Source: Euperipatoides rowelli
Taxonomy: Eukaryota; Onychophora; Udeonychophora; Euonychophora; Peripatopsidae
Assembly (NCBI GenBank): GCA_003024985.2
Contig: PXIH01S0005209.1
DNA: 34,849 bases
Reading direction: 5' to 3' (one strand)
Below the pieces are notes generated by a model that was given only the letters and a program-made list of their open reading frames with translations, was not told where the DNA came from and searched no databases. Position numbers and translations under genes: made by a program. Positions within the stretch are counted from its first letter, which is position 1; the number at the start of each line of letters is the position of its first letter. This document shows positions 9,608-20,129 of this stretch, in pieces.

Positions 9608-9775
9608 GAATTAGTTATTATAGGTGATTTTAAACATGCAAATATAAATTGGCTAGCTACTTTGGGTAATGAGTTTTTAGAAATAATTCATGATTGTTTT
9701 CTTAAGTAACATGTTTTTCAGCCAACTAGAGGTGAAGCAATACTAGATTTGGTCCTTAGTTCAGTTATGCTTTGA
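9608..9775 (+). pseudogene. LINE endonuclease domain relic
   Basis: The frame reads ELVIIGDFKHANINW, then a spacer with EFLEIIHDCFL, an in-frame stop, and QPTRGEAILDLVLSS. This is the C-terminal half of the APE-type endonuclease of Jockey/CR1-group non-LTR retrotransposons (GDFN...W block, then QxTR..xxLDLVL). The GDFN motif has become GDFK, the stop interrupts the frame, and no reverse transcriptase follows, so it is dead and truncated. Confidence 0.8.
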
Positions 9776-9900
9776 ATATTATAAAAATGTGATTCCAATA
9801 TATGAGCAAAAGTGTTGATTGATCTTATTTAAAACTCATATGGTATGTTGTACCGTACCTTTGACCGGTCATAGGTACAACGTATGTTGGTGGTCAAAGG

Positions 9901-11115
9901 CAGGGATGGGCAAAATACTAAAAAAAAGTATGTGAAATACAATACAAAATACTTACGGTACCCAAAAATGTATTTGAAATACAAAATACAAATTACTTTC
10001 AAAAATAAAGTATCTAAAATACAAAATACTTTTGTATTTTCAGCCTTCTCGAAATACAAAATACTTTTTATTTTTTATAGAGCACCTAAAACGTCAAAAA
10101 AAAAAAGACTTGGTTTGTCTTTTATTTCTGATCTAAGGGTTTGTCAAACAATTTCTTTAAGTTACCATACATACCATAAATAAAATGCTAAATCATCTAT
10201 TTCTGGTGTATGTCTTTGTGAAGTTGGTTTTCAAAATTACTGGAAATTTATGAAAACTTCTATATTTTCTTGCCAACTTCCACTTTTTTAAATTTGAATT
10301 TTCATTTAAATTAATTTTTCAAACAAAGGAATAAATGTAATCCCAGTAATAATAAGTGTAATGGTAATTAAAATTTATTTAGCTTCACAATCACCCTATG
10401 GGAAAATTCTGTTAGCATACAATGTTGTATATGCTAACATATTTTTGTTTAAATAGAATATGTGGTTGGGTTATTATCAACCCCTTAGGGTCCTAAATAC
10501 AATAAAAAGTATTTCTAAATATCCTATATAATATAAAGTAAATCTTTGCAATAAAAAAATCATACAGCCAGTAACTGTTATTTTCAGGCTAGAAGTCAAT
10601 CAGAAAGTTGATTAAAAAATAAAAATTTAAATGAAAAATAAGAAGACATAACTGGCAACAATCAGATTTTTTTGATTCTTCAGCCATCAAGTTGGCATGG
10701 CATCAAACCTTGGCGAGATTCAAAAATTTCATTTAATATTATTAAAATCACTTTTGTTAGTCAATCATTATTTGTATAAAAAGCAATGTCTAGATACATC
10801 ACTGATATCAATTTATCTGCATGAATTGCTGATGATTTAGTTATATTTAAATTTTCACGCAGACCAACTTATTATTTTGACATTTTCATTTATGATTAAG
10901 TAATACAATAAATTTATCTTTTATAAAAATAAATATATAGTGTATACTGTATTTTAAAAGTATTTTATATTTTAACTTAAGTTTGAAAATACAAAATACT
11001 TTTAAAATGTATTTTCGTTACAAAATACTTTAAGAAAAGTATTTGCAATACAAAATGCAAAAGTACTTTCGTTATGTATTTGAAATACATGTATTTTCAA
11101 TACTGCCCAACCCTG
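9901..11115. mobile_element. hAT-type non-autonomous element, 1215 bp
   Basis: The left end is CAGGGATGGGCAAAATAC and the right end, reverse-complemented, is CAGGGTTGGGCAGTATT. The exact 8-bp TSD GTCAAAGG lies at 9893-9900 and 11116-11123. Subterminal zones at both ends are built from repeats of AAATACAAAATAC, which can pair with one another. No transposase frame is present; open frames at 9829-10183 are products of the subterminal repeats. Terminus and TSD length are typical of hAT. Confidence 0.9.
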
Positions 11116-11123
11116 GTCAAAGG

Positions 11124-11734
11124 TGCACATCCTGGACCCTGGCTCGGTTCATCAAATGATAGGCTATGCTGCAATATTTAGGTTAGGCGTATCAATGTCA
11201 AACCCTTGGTTGCCTGTTTTTAACAACATTTTTAATAATTCTCTATGGTAAAATGTTTGTTGCGACAATAAAAGCAGATACATGTAATTTAAAGTTCACA
11301 TTCTTAGTTTTGTGTAATTTTTAGTCTGTTTTCCTAGGAAAGTAAACCCATGATTCTGTGTGTGTTTGACTGTTCGCCTTAAGTATTTATGATCCCATTG
11401 TCTGAGGTAAACCCAATTTGGCACAGAGTTTAGAAGGTCAAGTGGTCACTATAATCTGTTTTAATAAAAATAGGGTTTGGAAATGCATCCTGTTAATAAA
11501 AAAGTGTATTAAAGTTTATCTTCTAAAACTTTTGTACTCAATGGGCAATATAAATCTAATTTGGACAGGAAGTAGGAAACAAGAACAAAGTGTCTTCTGT
11601 AGGTAAAAAGAGAATTAAAAGTTTGAAAATAGAAAAATATCAAATAAGTTAATTTGAACCAATGAAGCGACCTCTATGGCTAAAAAGTGTACTAAAATCA
11701 TAAACACTAATTTTCAAAAATTATTGAACCAATT
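11124..11734. other. Unassigned DNA
   Basis: There is no supported feature here. A short open frame (11418-11606) has no recognisable family. Confidence 0.5.
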
Positions 11735-11893
11735 TGAGTTGTGTAATTTGAGACATTCTGATGAGGTTTTTGAACTCAAGACATTTATAAGTGCGCTCTC
11801 AAGACATTCTGACGGGTTTTGCAATCTCAGAGGCATTCTGATATGCTGTGTACTCGGAGAAATCTGATGAGTTGGGCACTTTTATAGACATTC
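11735..11893. repeat. Minisatellite, left part (split by LTR element)
   Basis: About four diverged units share GACATTCTGATG, a G/T-rich middle and CTC(A)AG. They are the same unit as the large array at 18941-20085. The segment stops exactly at the LTR start, with the last unit cut after GACATTC. Confidence 0.85.
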
Positions 11894-12170
11894 TGTTATA
11901 TAGGGGGCCCCTATCTTATAATCAGAAGAAGGAAAATACAGATTAAACTAAAATTGGATAGTTTAATATCAAAACATCAGTAACAATTTACATTAATAAA
12001 TGCTAAGAATTAATAGCCCGGTTTTATATGTTTATTCAATCTGTCTCGCAGAATAGAATAAACAGTACAGTTCTATACATTGTGATGTGAATATAAATAT
12101 TCTGGTGTCTAACAACAAGTAGCCTAATGCTAATATAAATAATCTGGAAAGTTGTGTAGCATACATGTCA
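11894..12170 (-). repeat. 3' LTR of the Gypsy element
   Basis: This 277-bp TG...CA repeat starts TGTTAT. It shares in order TAATCAGAAG, GGAAAATACAGATTAAACTA, GAATTAATAGCCCG, GTGATG, AATATAAATAATCTGG and TAGCATACA with the other copy at 15721-18940. A polypurine tract borders its inner (right) side. Confidence 0.85.
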
Positions 12171-12375
12171 TTATCCCCTCTTCAGAATGGAGCCTGATAC
12201 TGGAGAAAGGGATGTCGGAGTGTTGTTGGGTATCTAGGCAAAGTCGGCGGTTGGGCTGTTTGAGCTTGATCGTCTGGAGGGTTTGCGATCATAAGTTATG
12301 GGAGTAACCATGATGGGCCATCCAAATGTACACTTCACTCATTGTTATGAAGATTTATAAGGAGCATATATTTGT

Positions 12376-13650
12376 CTAATTTAAGCTTGTGAAGGATTCT
12401 GTTCCTTGCATGATAAATGTGACTGACAAGATGTCAATATTACAGTTATATTTTTCAGGGCAATTATAGAATGCCATTATTAGTGACCACCTTTGTAATC
12501 TGGCTGCTGCTAGAACAATAACTTGTTTTTCACTGCTAAGGATATATGTCAATGGCTTTTGGTCAGTAACTAATGTAAATTTCCATCCAAAACATGTAGG
12601 CCTACTGGTGAAATTATTTATAGCAAACATAATTGTTAGTGCTTCCTTGTCCAACTGAGAGTAGTTTTTGTCTGCTGGAGTTAGGGAACAGGAAGCAAAG
12701 GCAATAGGATGTTTTAGTCCTTCTGGACTGACATGAGAGATAATAGCACCCAAACCTGCAGGAGATACGTCAATAGTAGCTAGAATGGGTAGTTTTGAGT
12801 CGACATGTGTTAGCTCTGTAGATGATGCTATAACCTCTTTCAGAATTTTTAAGGCTTATTTCGCTTTTTTTTTGCATAGTGTGTTAATCAAAAAGGTCAA
12901 GATTGTAGCGAAATTTGGAAGAAATTTCCTATAACTTAGTAATTGATGAGAACCAAGAAATTAGAATGATCTTAATTGATCTAAATTTTGTGGTTCTGGA
13001 GCATTTATAATTGCTTTAATTTTTGGTTGTGCTGATTGAATACCTGATGAGTTTATAACATGACCAAAGTATTCTAGTTTGGTTTGACAAAAAAAAAAAT
13101 TTTTTTTTTTTTCTGTAAAGGTGGATTCTGTGTTTGTTGAGGAGCTGTTTCAAATCACTGAAGTGTGTCTCTATGTCTGGACTGGCTATTAATATATCGT
13201 TCAAGTAGCAAATTGGATTAATAATAACTACTAGTATCTTGTCCATTAATTCTTGGAAGATTACTAGTGCTGAAGCAATTGCAAAAAGGCAAACATTTTA
13301 CACGGAACAGACATTTATGTGTTTATGGTCAAGAACTAAGATGAGGCTTCAACTACTGCCACTTGCTGATTGATAGGCTTGGAAAATATCTAGTTTGTAA
13401 AAAAATGGATAGCCTAGATATAATTTTGTCAATAATAGGTAGTGGTATTGGTCTACCTTTAAGTTTGGATTAAGACCCACCTTATAGTCAGCACAAATTT
13501 GAAGTGAATTGTCCTTTTTAAGCATTGACACTATAGTGCTTCCCCTTCCGAATATTTACTTGGCTCCAGTATGTCTTGTTTAACCAATTTTTCCAGTTAA
13601 ACTGCTTCAGTTTTTTTGGGAATGCAAAAGATCTGTGTTTGCAGAATTTA
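12376..13650 (-). pseudogene. Gypsy pol relic: reverse transcriptase and RNase H
   Basis: Read from high to low coordinates, recognisable blocks are the RT N-terminal LEPSKYSE region (about 13570), LKKDNSLQICADYK with a KLDIFQAYQ block (13349-13531), YLNDILIAS (13016-13246), a connecting region (about 12760-12840), and RNase H with FASCSLTPADKNYSQLDKEA and LVTDQKPLTYIL (12376-12753). The order and motifs are Ty3/Gypsy. The RT catalytic YxDD box reads YLND, and several frameshifts and stops separate the blocks. Only about 200 bp lies between RNase H and the 3' LTR, so integrase is deleted; a proline-rich tail just inside the LTR may be the end of pol. Confidence 0.85.
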
Positions 13651-13791
13651 GGTGTGACCCCTTCTTTAATTACAATGTAGGTTATGCTTTGAAATTTTTA
13701 ACTAGTCGTAGTTCTGATGAAAATAATACCTTATGGCTGTCTATCAATAGTTCTAAATGAGTCTATATGTTTACATTCAATTTAGAAATAG

Positions 13792-14061
13792 CTAATGTAG
13801 CCTATTCTGTAGAATATCCAATGCCTTAATCCAATATCTACCCAATAGTAGTGCTGAACATTTATCCATACCAAGGGCAGTTGTATTATTTAATGCCGCA
13901 TTCACTGTTATTTTTTTAATTGGAACATTTATGTTTTGCAAAGCACTTAATTTAATAATTGTTTCCTCAATATTTAATCCTTTTAAATTTTTTTTAAAAT
14001 GTACAGTATATAGTGGGAGTACAGACACAGATTCACTAGTGTCGATCTCAAACTTAATCAT
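13792..14061 (-). pseudogene. Gypsy aspartic protease relic
   Basis: The frame contains FEIDTSESVSVLP, the position of the retropepsin D-T/S-G active-site loop followed by SVLP. A LLLGRYWI block 65 residues later corresponds to the conserved LLGxxWL. It lies just upstream of reverse transcriptase on the same strand, as expected for Gypsy. The active-site glycine is replaced by serine, and no junction to gag or pol remains open. Confidence 0.7.
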
Positions 14062-14378
14062 TGCATTGTTAAATTTTAAAATTTACAAAACCTGGCTTTG
14101 CTCTAGTGACCTCTATATGTTTAATCGAGAATCTTTGCCAAACTGATTATCAGAATTTCGTGATTTATCAACTAAAGTATGAACAGTTCATGATGGCTTG
14201 TATTTATCCTTTCTTCTATCCATAAAACTAATCTTAGTAGTAGCCTACTTTCTTTTTTTTTTTTGTAATGACATTGATATTATGCATCCTTTCTTTTTAC
14301 AATAAAAGCAAGTAGAGTCTTTAAAGTTTCAGTTTGACGTGTGTGTGTGTGCAGACCTGCGATGGAAACAGCCACCAA

Positions 14379-15073
14379 GGGGACGGTACGCTTGTATCAG
14401 CAAAAATATATTAGGAAATATCAAGATTTTTTTGTGCAAATTAAAAGATTTAATTAAATTAAATCACTTACCTTGCCAAGGGCACTTCGTTGTCTATTGA
14501 ATATGATCGTTTTAGAAAAAACATCTTCGTTAATACTCGGTTTTGTGATGAAAACAGCCATTTTACATAACCTAACAAGGAATCTGCTCGAATGTCACAT
14601 GGAAAAAAGGAGGGAGCAGTTATTAACAAGGCCTGGGGTTGCATATCAATGATTCATTTTTAAACATTATTTATTCCCTAGGTTTTTTGATGATGGGAGG
14701 ATTTGTGGGTGTTTCTTGAGATTCCTAAATTTACACATAGATCATTCCTTCATAAAAAATCTAGAATTTTATTGCCATAAAAAGTAATTAAAAAATAACT
14801 GCTCCCCCGATATTAGCTTCTGTATTTATAGTAAAATACACCAGGTGGTATCTACGACAAATGGCGATATAATGATCGTTTTAGAAAAAACATCATCGTT
14901 AATAATCATGTAGATTATTAACGATGATGTTTTTTCTAAAACGATCATATTCTATAGACAACGAAGTGCCCTTGGCAAGGTAAGTGATTCATTTTAATTA
15001 AATCTTAATTTGTGCAAAAAAAATCTTGATATTTCCTAATATATTTTTGCTGATAATTAAGCGTACCGTCCCC
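14379..15073. mobile_element. MITE with ~160-bp TIRs and 8-bp TSD
   Basis: Termini read GGGGACGGTACGCTT at both ends, and the exact 8-bp TSD GCCACCAA flanks the element (14371-14378 and 15074-15081). The inverted arms extend about 150-165 bp (left to about 14535, right from about 14905) with few differences, and share AAATATATTAGGAAATATC and CTTGCCAAGGGCACTTC. A further inverted pair (GGGAGCAGTTATTA near 14611, AATAACTGCTCCC near 14803) lies inside. There is no coding capacity. The 8-bp TSD fits hAT, Merlin or P-type transposases; the terminus is not the usual CAGGG of hAT. Confidence 0.95.
14872..14948. repeat. Perfect 36-nt palindrome with 5-nt loop
   Basis: ATGATCGTTTTAGAAAAAAC and the following 16 nt (14872-14907) are exactly inverted at 14913-14948 around the loop ATGTA. 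It lies at the inner edge of the right TIR of the 695-bp MITE, and part of it also matches the left TIR near 14504-14530. It would form a strong hairpin in single-stranded DNA or RNA. Confidence 0.95.
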
Positions 15074-15720
15074 GCCACCAATATTTGCAAACAAAGTTGT
15101 TGCCTTATTTTGAAATTTATAAATTTCTTTTGGAGTAAAGTGGACTGAGATAGTGAAGCAGCATATTTTAAACTCAGTTCAGCAATCGACACTATAGTAT
15201 TTAGCTTATATCAGTTTGGCAAATGACACGCTATCATCCTCAGTCAAAAGTATTGGATGAATCGCTTGGTTAGAAATTCCATACAAATTGATCAGCCAGG
15301 TGAATATCTAGGTCATCCTTGTTATCACTGTTTATGCTTAGATTATGCAGTGTTGCTTTGCTACAAACTCAGTTATGCTTTCCCTAGCTTCTTGTTTCCT
15401 GCTTCTCAATTTAAATCGTTCAACTCTCGCTATTAACTTTGGAGGAAAAAGGCAGAACCAAAATTTCAAAGACCTCTACCACTTTAAGATTCAGGCAGAT
15501 CCGGTGCTATTAAAAGTCACATGGCACATTAACAAAGTTGGATTACCGATAATTGAAAGAAGTGTAGGTAATCTCAATCTTTCCTCGACTTTGTTAGCAG
15601 CAAGGAAAAATTTTTAATTGCTGACAATATCTTGGCCAGTTTAATTTTTACATTTCACAAGATTTTCTTTTTTGTAAAACAGATTGATTCTCGTTGCCAG
15701 TTTTTTTCTTTCTTTCTCTC

Positions 15721-15855
15721 TGTTATCCAATAATCAGAAGGAAAATACAGATTAAACTAAAACTGATAATATCAGAACATTAGTAACAGTTAAATGATAG
15801 GAATTAATAGCCCGAGTTTATACTTTTGTTTAGTCTTATTTCACAGTTTATTACA
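15721..15855 (-). repeat. 5' LTR, inner part (interrupted)
   Basis: This starts TGTTAT like the other LTR and follows it through GAATTAATAGCCCG up to about TTTCACAG. It is then broken by the TIR element beginning at 15856. The remainder of the LTR is at 18833-18940. Confidence 0.8.
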
Positions 15856-16580
15856 GGGTCATTCTCCAAAAAAGGGTAGATTTGATTTGAAATTTTTTTA
15901 ATTTTAAAATATTTTATTTCAACCTAATTTTTTTTATAAGTTATATTTCAATATACAGCATTGGTCAAGCAGTGGTCCTGATCATTACAATGTATTTTTC
16001 TTTAAAAAAATATTTAAGTAAATGGATTGGTCCTTGAGGTGAGGAAACGGTAACGGAGTGGAGAATTTATATGATTTCAGGGGAAATAACAGCAATGAAT
16101 AGGCCTAATTTTAGATAACTGAACAAAATTTTAGATAACTGAACAAAATAGAAAACCTTTATCAACACATTAGAAAGAGAAGATAACCTTATCCAACTGT
16201 TTTCAAATTAAGCTCAGTATATTTTTATTTATACAAATATTGATAAAACTTTTCATGGAAACAAACTAGGCTAAGTAACAACTACTGAGAACAATATAGG
16301 CCTATGAATAATTTTCAGAAAAACCAACATGTTACTAGTGAGATTTTCTTTAACATCAGCTAATATAGCTTGTTGATGTTTTCTATTTCTTACATGTGCT
16401 GTAAACAGTCTTTTAAAACTTTAAATATATGCTTCCTGTTTTGTTGCCTTAATTCCTCTTTTTCTATCTTTCTGCTTGTTTTTCTTCTTTCCCTATTACC
16501 ATAATTTTTTTTTGCACATGTAAATAATACCTTTATACAGTACCTTTAGGCCTATACATGTTTACCATACTTTAACCTCA

Positions 16581-16834
16581 AGTAGCTTTGAAGAAGTTAA
16601 GATATCCAAAGCTCTTTCATTTACAATGAAGGGAAAAGACATTGTTACATGTGTCTATGATAAGATAAGCAGGGCTATGTTGGAATCATTGACGAAGTGA
16701 GCATTAAAGACAGTGACTTCAAAATTCATTTTTATGAGCCACCAGAGCCAAGAACTTCATTCAATTTATCAAGGGATGAAAAGACATCCAGGGTGCCTTC
16801 TCATACAATTTTGAGAAGCATCTCTCCTATGTAA
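16581..16834 (+). pseudogene. Fossil C-terminal coding segment in TIR element
   Basis: One frame gives SFEEVKISKALSF and KGKDIVTCVYDK. After a single frame change the sequence continues GYVGIIDEVSIKDSDFK, HFYEPPEP and RDEKTSRVPSHTILRSISP, and stops at 16832-16834. The pattern (VACVYD..WYVGxI....D..V.FM.P..P...F.WP....WVP...IL) resembles, from memory, a C-terminal module found in uncharacterised, often transposon-linked proteins of aquatic invertebrates. No name is assigned. About 80 codons surviving one frameshift make chance unlikely, but the family link is my recollection. Confidence 0.45.
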
Positions 16835-18156
16835 CTGACAACAGTAACTGGGCGAACTACATCACTCTAAAATTGTGTAAAGAAACTTCTCAGCTCTTAG
16901 TTGAACATCAAATGCTGTCTCTAAGAAAGTTAAACATTGTATTAGACTATGTTTTTAATGAACCACATTTATGTGCAGATATTACAATATAAAATAGAGA
17001 AATATAATTTATTCTATGGTACTGTACTCGTCCTAATAGCATGTTGACATTTGGACTTTGCCTTATCTCAGCTTGTAATCAAATCTGCATCTTGAATTTT
17101 TTTTGTGCATAACAGTACCATGAAATACTATCAAGCGCCAAAAGTTGAGATTTTAACCTTGTGCCCCACAGAGGTATTAAAGCCTAAAAAGTGTGATGTT
17201 TTGAAGATTTTGAGATTTTTTTAACGAAGAGGAAGCAAGTATCAGAGCAGTAACTTGACATGCGAATATAAGTATTTTTTAATTATTTGTAAAGAAAATT
17301 GTGTCTTGTAGATACTTTTCCATCCTAAGGAAACATAGCCTACTCTTGAAACGGAAATATTTTTGGGGAAAAATACTTTTAGCTAAAATTGCATAAAAAA
17401 GGATTTATTTTAAGTAAAAATTATATATTACCAAACTTTTATCTCATTTTATCCTTAACAAATTGCTTTAAAGCACATCTTAATAGAACAAATAGAAGAT
17501 GAGGTATTTACAATTCCATAAACACTTGAATTTGCAAAAATTTATGTAGTCGATAAAACAAACATGGCTGCCACTCAAAAACTAAAAATTATTAAAATAG
17601 TAATTTTGGACTTCGAACATGTAAAATTCAGATTTTTTAAAAATGTTCACGCAACCAATAAAATATTTTTCGGACCACTAGAAATGAACTGACCCTTAAT
17701 AGGTTTGCTATTTCCATTCATTTTTTTTCTTAGCTATTGTGGCAACTAAATAATATGATTCACCTATGAAAAATTGTAATATAAAATGTTAAATTGTAAC
17801 TTACTGAACGCAGTCTTATGCAATATAAAAACAAATTTCTAAGACAAATAAAATTGAACAAATTTCAAATAGAAATAATGCTGGTAACAGAAAATACCCT
17901 CTCCTAATAAAAAAAATGTTAAAAACAATTAGGCCTATAGATTATTATTAAAATATTTATATTATTTGGATTACTAGTTACACTTTAGGTATATTTCAGA
18001 TATTAATACATTTGAAAAATAAGCAACTCACTAAACTCCGTTAACTCATTCTCATCTAAGTGAATGGTATTTTAGAATAGAATTGATGGAGGTGAGAGTA
18101 ACGGAGGTGAGATTTCGTCACTTGTTGAATAATGTGAAAACCTTTGACGTTAGGAT

Positions 18157-18207
18157 ACAATAGAATAGAATTACAGCTTTGCACTGGCTGTGATTCTATT
18201 CTATTGT
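18157..18207. repeat. 21-nt inverted repeat hairpin
   Basis: ACAATAGAATAGAATTACAGC (18157-18177) is inverted at 18187-18207 with one mismatch (20 of 21) around a 9-nt loop. It lies amid the GGAGGTGAG-type motifs near the right end of the 2977-bp element, a position typical of subterminal structures. Confidence 0.9.
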
Positions 18208-18832
18208 AAAGTAAATTAATTAATAACACTTAATTTTTGCAGCTAGTTAACGGAGGTGTGTAAGCCCAATGTCCAATTGTCTTTCTTCACTTTCTTCAAT
18301 AAAAATCAATATATAAACAAACACATACACGATATTGCTCCACACAGTTAACAATATGGTTGCTTCTGGTTCTTTCTAGGGAAGGTGAAAGCTTATGCTA
18401 CCATCCATGAGAGAGATATATTAGGCTAAATTATAACTTTTTTCACGGAGATGAAAATTCCTCCCGGGCCTAAAAGTGTAAAAAATTGAATTTAATGTCC
18501 ATTATTATAGTTAAAAAAGTATTTATGAAGAACTTCCAACATTTGCTTAATTAATTAAGATCAAAATTGTGGCCCTTCAAGAAATAAATTATAGGTTTTC
18601 AAAGGTGGGAGCTTAGCAAGTATGGGGTTGGGACAGACCACGGAGGTGAGATTTCACATCTTGTGATGTAAAATAATGGAAAAAAAATAGATGATTTAAT
18701 AAAAAATGATTTACATGACCATATATATGATATTTTGAACCAAACTAAACAAAATCTGTCTTAAAATTAAAATAAAAAAATAACTGAAAAGTTAGCTGGG
18801 ACTGACATCTGCCCTTTTTTGGAGAATGACCC

Positions 18833-18940
18833 ACTCGTGAAGCATTCTAAACAGTGTGATGCAAATATAAATAATCTGGCGTCTATTAGCATGTAATGTT
18901 AATATAAATAATTTGGCAAGTTGTATTAGCATACACAACA
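18833..18940 (-). repeat. 5' LTR, outer part (interrupted)
   Basis: This resumes the LTR after the inserted element, with TCTAAACAGTGTGATG, AATATAAATAATCTGG and TTAGCATACA, and ends in CA at 18940. On the minus strand it begins TGTTGTGTATGCT, the outer end of the LTR. Confidence 0.8.
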
Positions 18941-20085
18941 CATTTTGGTGGATTGCAATCTCTTTCATTTTGATGGGCTAAGCACTTTTAGAGAACATTG
19001 TGATTGATTGTATACTCCCTGAGACATTCTGATGTGTTGTGTGATCTCAGAGACAGGCTGACAGATTGTGCGCTCAAAGACATTCTGATAGGATGTGTAT
19101 GCTCAGAGATACGACTGTTTGTACACTCTTTGAGAGACAGATTGATTGTACAGACACTCTCAGAGACACTGATGGGGTGTATATTCTGACATTCTGCTAA
19201 GTTGTGTCTTTTAGAGACTTTCTAATGGGTTGTGCACGCTCGGATACTCGGATTGGTTATGCATACTGAGAGACATTCTAATGTGTTGTGCATTCTTAGA
19301 AACATTCTTGTTAATTAAGATTCTGAGACATTCTGATGGGTATTGCACTCTCAAACATTCTGATGAGTTGTGCACTCGGAGAAATTCTATGAGTTGGTAC
19401 TATCAGACACATCTGATTAGTTGTGCACTCAGTTAAAAGTGCACTCTCAAGACATTATGATGGGTTGCATGTTCTCTAAGGCATTCTTATAGGCTGTGCA
19501 TTCTGAGATATCTAATGAGTTGTGCACTCTCAGAAACACTCTGATGGATTATGCTCTCTCAGAGACATTCTGATCCTGAGGAGTAAGGAACTCTCAGAGA
19601 CATTGTGATGAATTATACATTTAGACATTCTGTTGGGTTGGCAACTTTCAGAGATATTCTGATTGTGAATTCCCAGAGACATTCTGTTAGGTTCTGCATT
19701 CTGAGAGGCATTATGAAGGGTTGTGCACTCGAAGACATTATTCTGGGTTGTGAAGTATCGGACATTCTGACTGGTTGTGCAATATTGGAGACATTATGAT
19801 GGTTATGCATTCTGAGACATTCTGATGAGTTGTGCATTCTCAGAGACATTCTAATAAGTTTGTACTCTCAGGAGAGATTCTAATGAGTTTCACACTCTCA
19901 TAGATATTCTTCTGGATTGTGAATTCTCAGATATTCTGACTCGTGCAATATCCGAGACATTCTGATAGTTATTCATTCTGAGACACAGTCTAATGAGTTT
20001 GTGCACTCACGGAGACATTCTGATAAGTGTGTACTCTCAGAGAGATTCTAATGAGTTGTGCACTCTCAGAGACCTTCTGATGAGT
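18941..20085. repeat. Minisatellite array, ~35-40-bp unit
   Basis: About 30 diverged copies follow the pattern GAGACATTCTGATGRGTTG then TGCACTCTCA. The unit equals that of 11735-11893, from which the LTR element separates it. Open frames within it (for example 19004-19436 plus, 19613-19849 minus) give repetitive peptides of the RHSDGLC type and are not genes. Confidence 0.95.
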
Positions 20086-20129
20086 CACACTTAAAACAAA
20101 GAATGAACTCTATTTTGACAATAGGCCTA

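Larger units (their letters stand above)
14284..15450 (-). pseudogene. Gypsy gag relic split by a MITE
   Basis: From the 5' side, a capsid-like block with VERFKLRSRKQEARESITEF lies at about 15340-15440, followed by a weaker ADQFVWNF block (about 15270) and SIAELSLKYAASLSQS (about 15150). The MITE at 14379-15073 then interrupts the frame. Past it, two decayed zinc-knuckle segments appear, the second with FKDSTCFYCKKKGC (CxxC at 14299-14310; the expected histidine is lost). The block order is that of Gypsy gag: capsid, then nucleocapsid CCHC knuckles. There are several frameshifts. Confidence 0.7.
15856..18832. mobile_element. DNA transposon, 2977 bp, 25-bp TIRs
   Basis: The ends are a 25-bp TIR, GGGTCATTCTCC followed by AAAAAAGGG and YAGA, matching at 24 of 25 positions (15856-15880 and 18808-18832). 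The two halves of the 5' LTR sit directly outside, which fixes the boundaries independently. No clear TSD can be read in the diverged LTR flanks, so the superfamily stays open. Internal motifs based on ACGGAGGTGAG recur at about 16037, 18089, 18104, 18245 and 18640. The interior lacks a transposase frame but holds one fossil coding segment (16581-16834) and a hairpin (18157-18207). Confidence 0.85.
11894..18940 (-). mobile_element. Ty3/Gypsy LTR retrotransposon, decayed and interrupted
   Basis: The element lies on the minus strand inside a minisatellite. It has LTRs at 11894-12170 and 15721-18940 (the latter interrupted), a polypurine tract (minus-strand GAGGGGATAA, 12171-12180), and a candidate primer-binding site (minus-strand TGGCAACGAGAATC, 15686-15699). 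Gag, protease, reverse transcriptase and RNase H relics occur in the canonical order. The flanking 5-mers CATTC (11889-11893) and CATTT (18941-18945) fit a 5-bp TSD, although the host repeat itself offers such words. Without its two inserted elements it is about 3.4 kb, short for Gypsy, and the integrase core is absent. LTR divergence and many frame breaks show it is old. Confidence 0.9.

Noticed and set aside
9829-10183. Frames on both strands rich in Tyr/Lys and Ile
   Set aside because: They are created by the AATACAAAATAC subterminal repeats of the hAT element.
15345-15617. 90-residue plus-strand frame
   Set aside because: It lies antisense to recognisable Gypsy gag blocks and has no family of its own.
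19004-19849. Several open frames on both strands with RHSDxLCxLRD-type peptides
   Set aside because: They are translations of the minisatellite unit and have no independent coding support.
18941-20085. CRISPR-like array of ~37-bp repeats
   Set aside because: Units are contiguous, diverged and lack unique spacers, and the context is an animal genome. It is a minisatellite.
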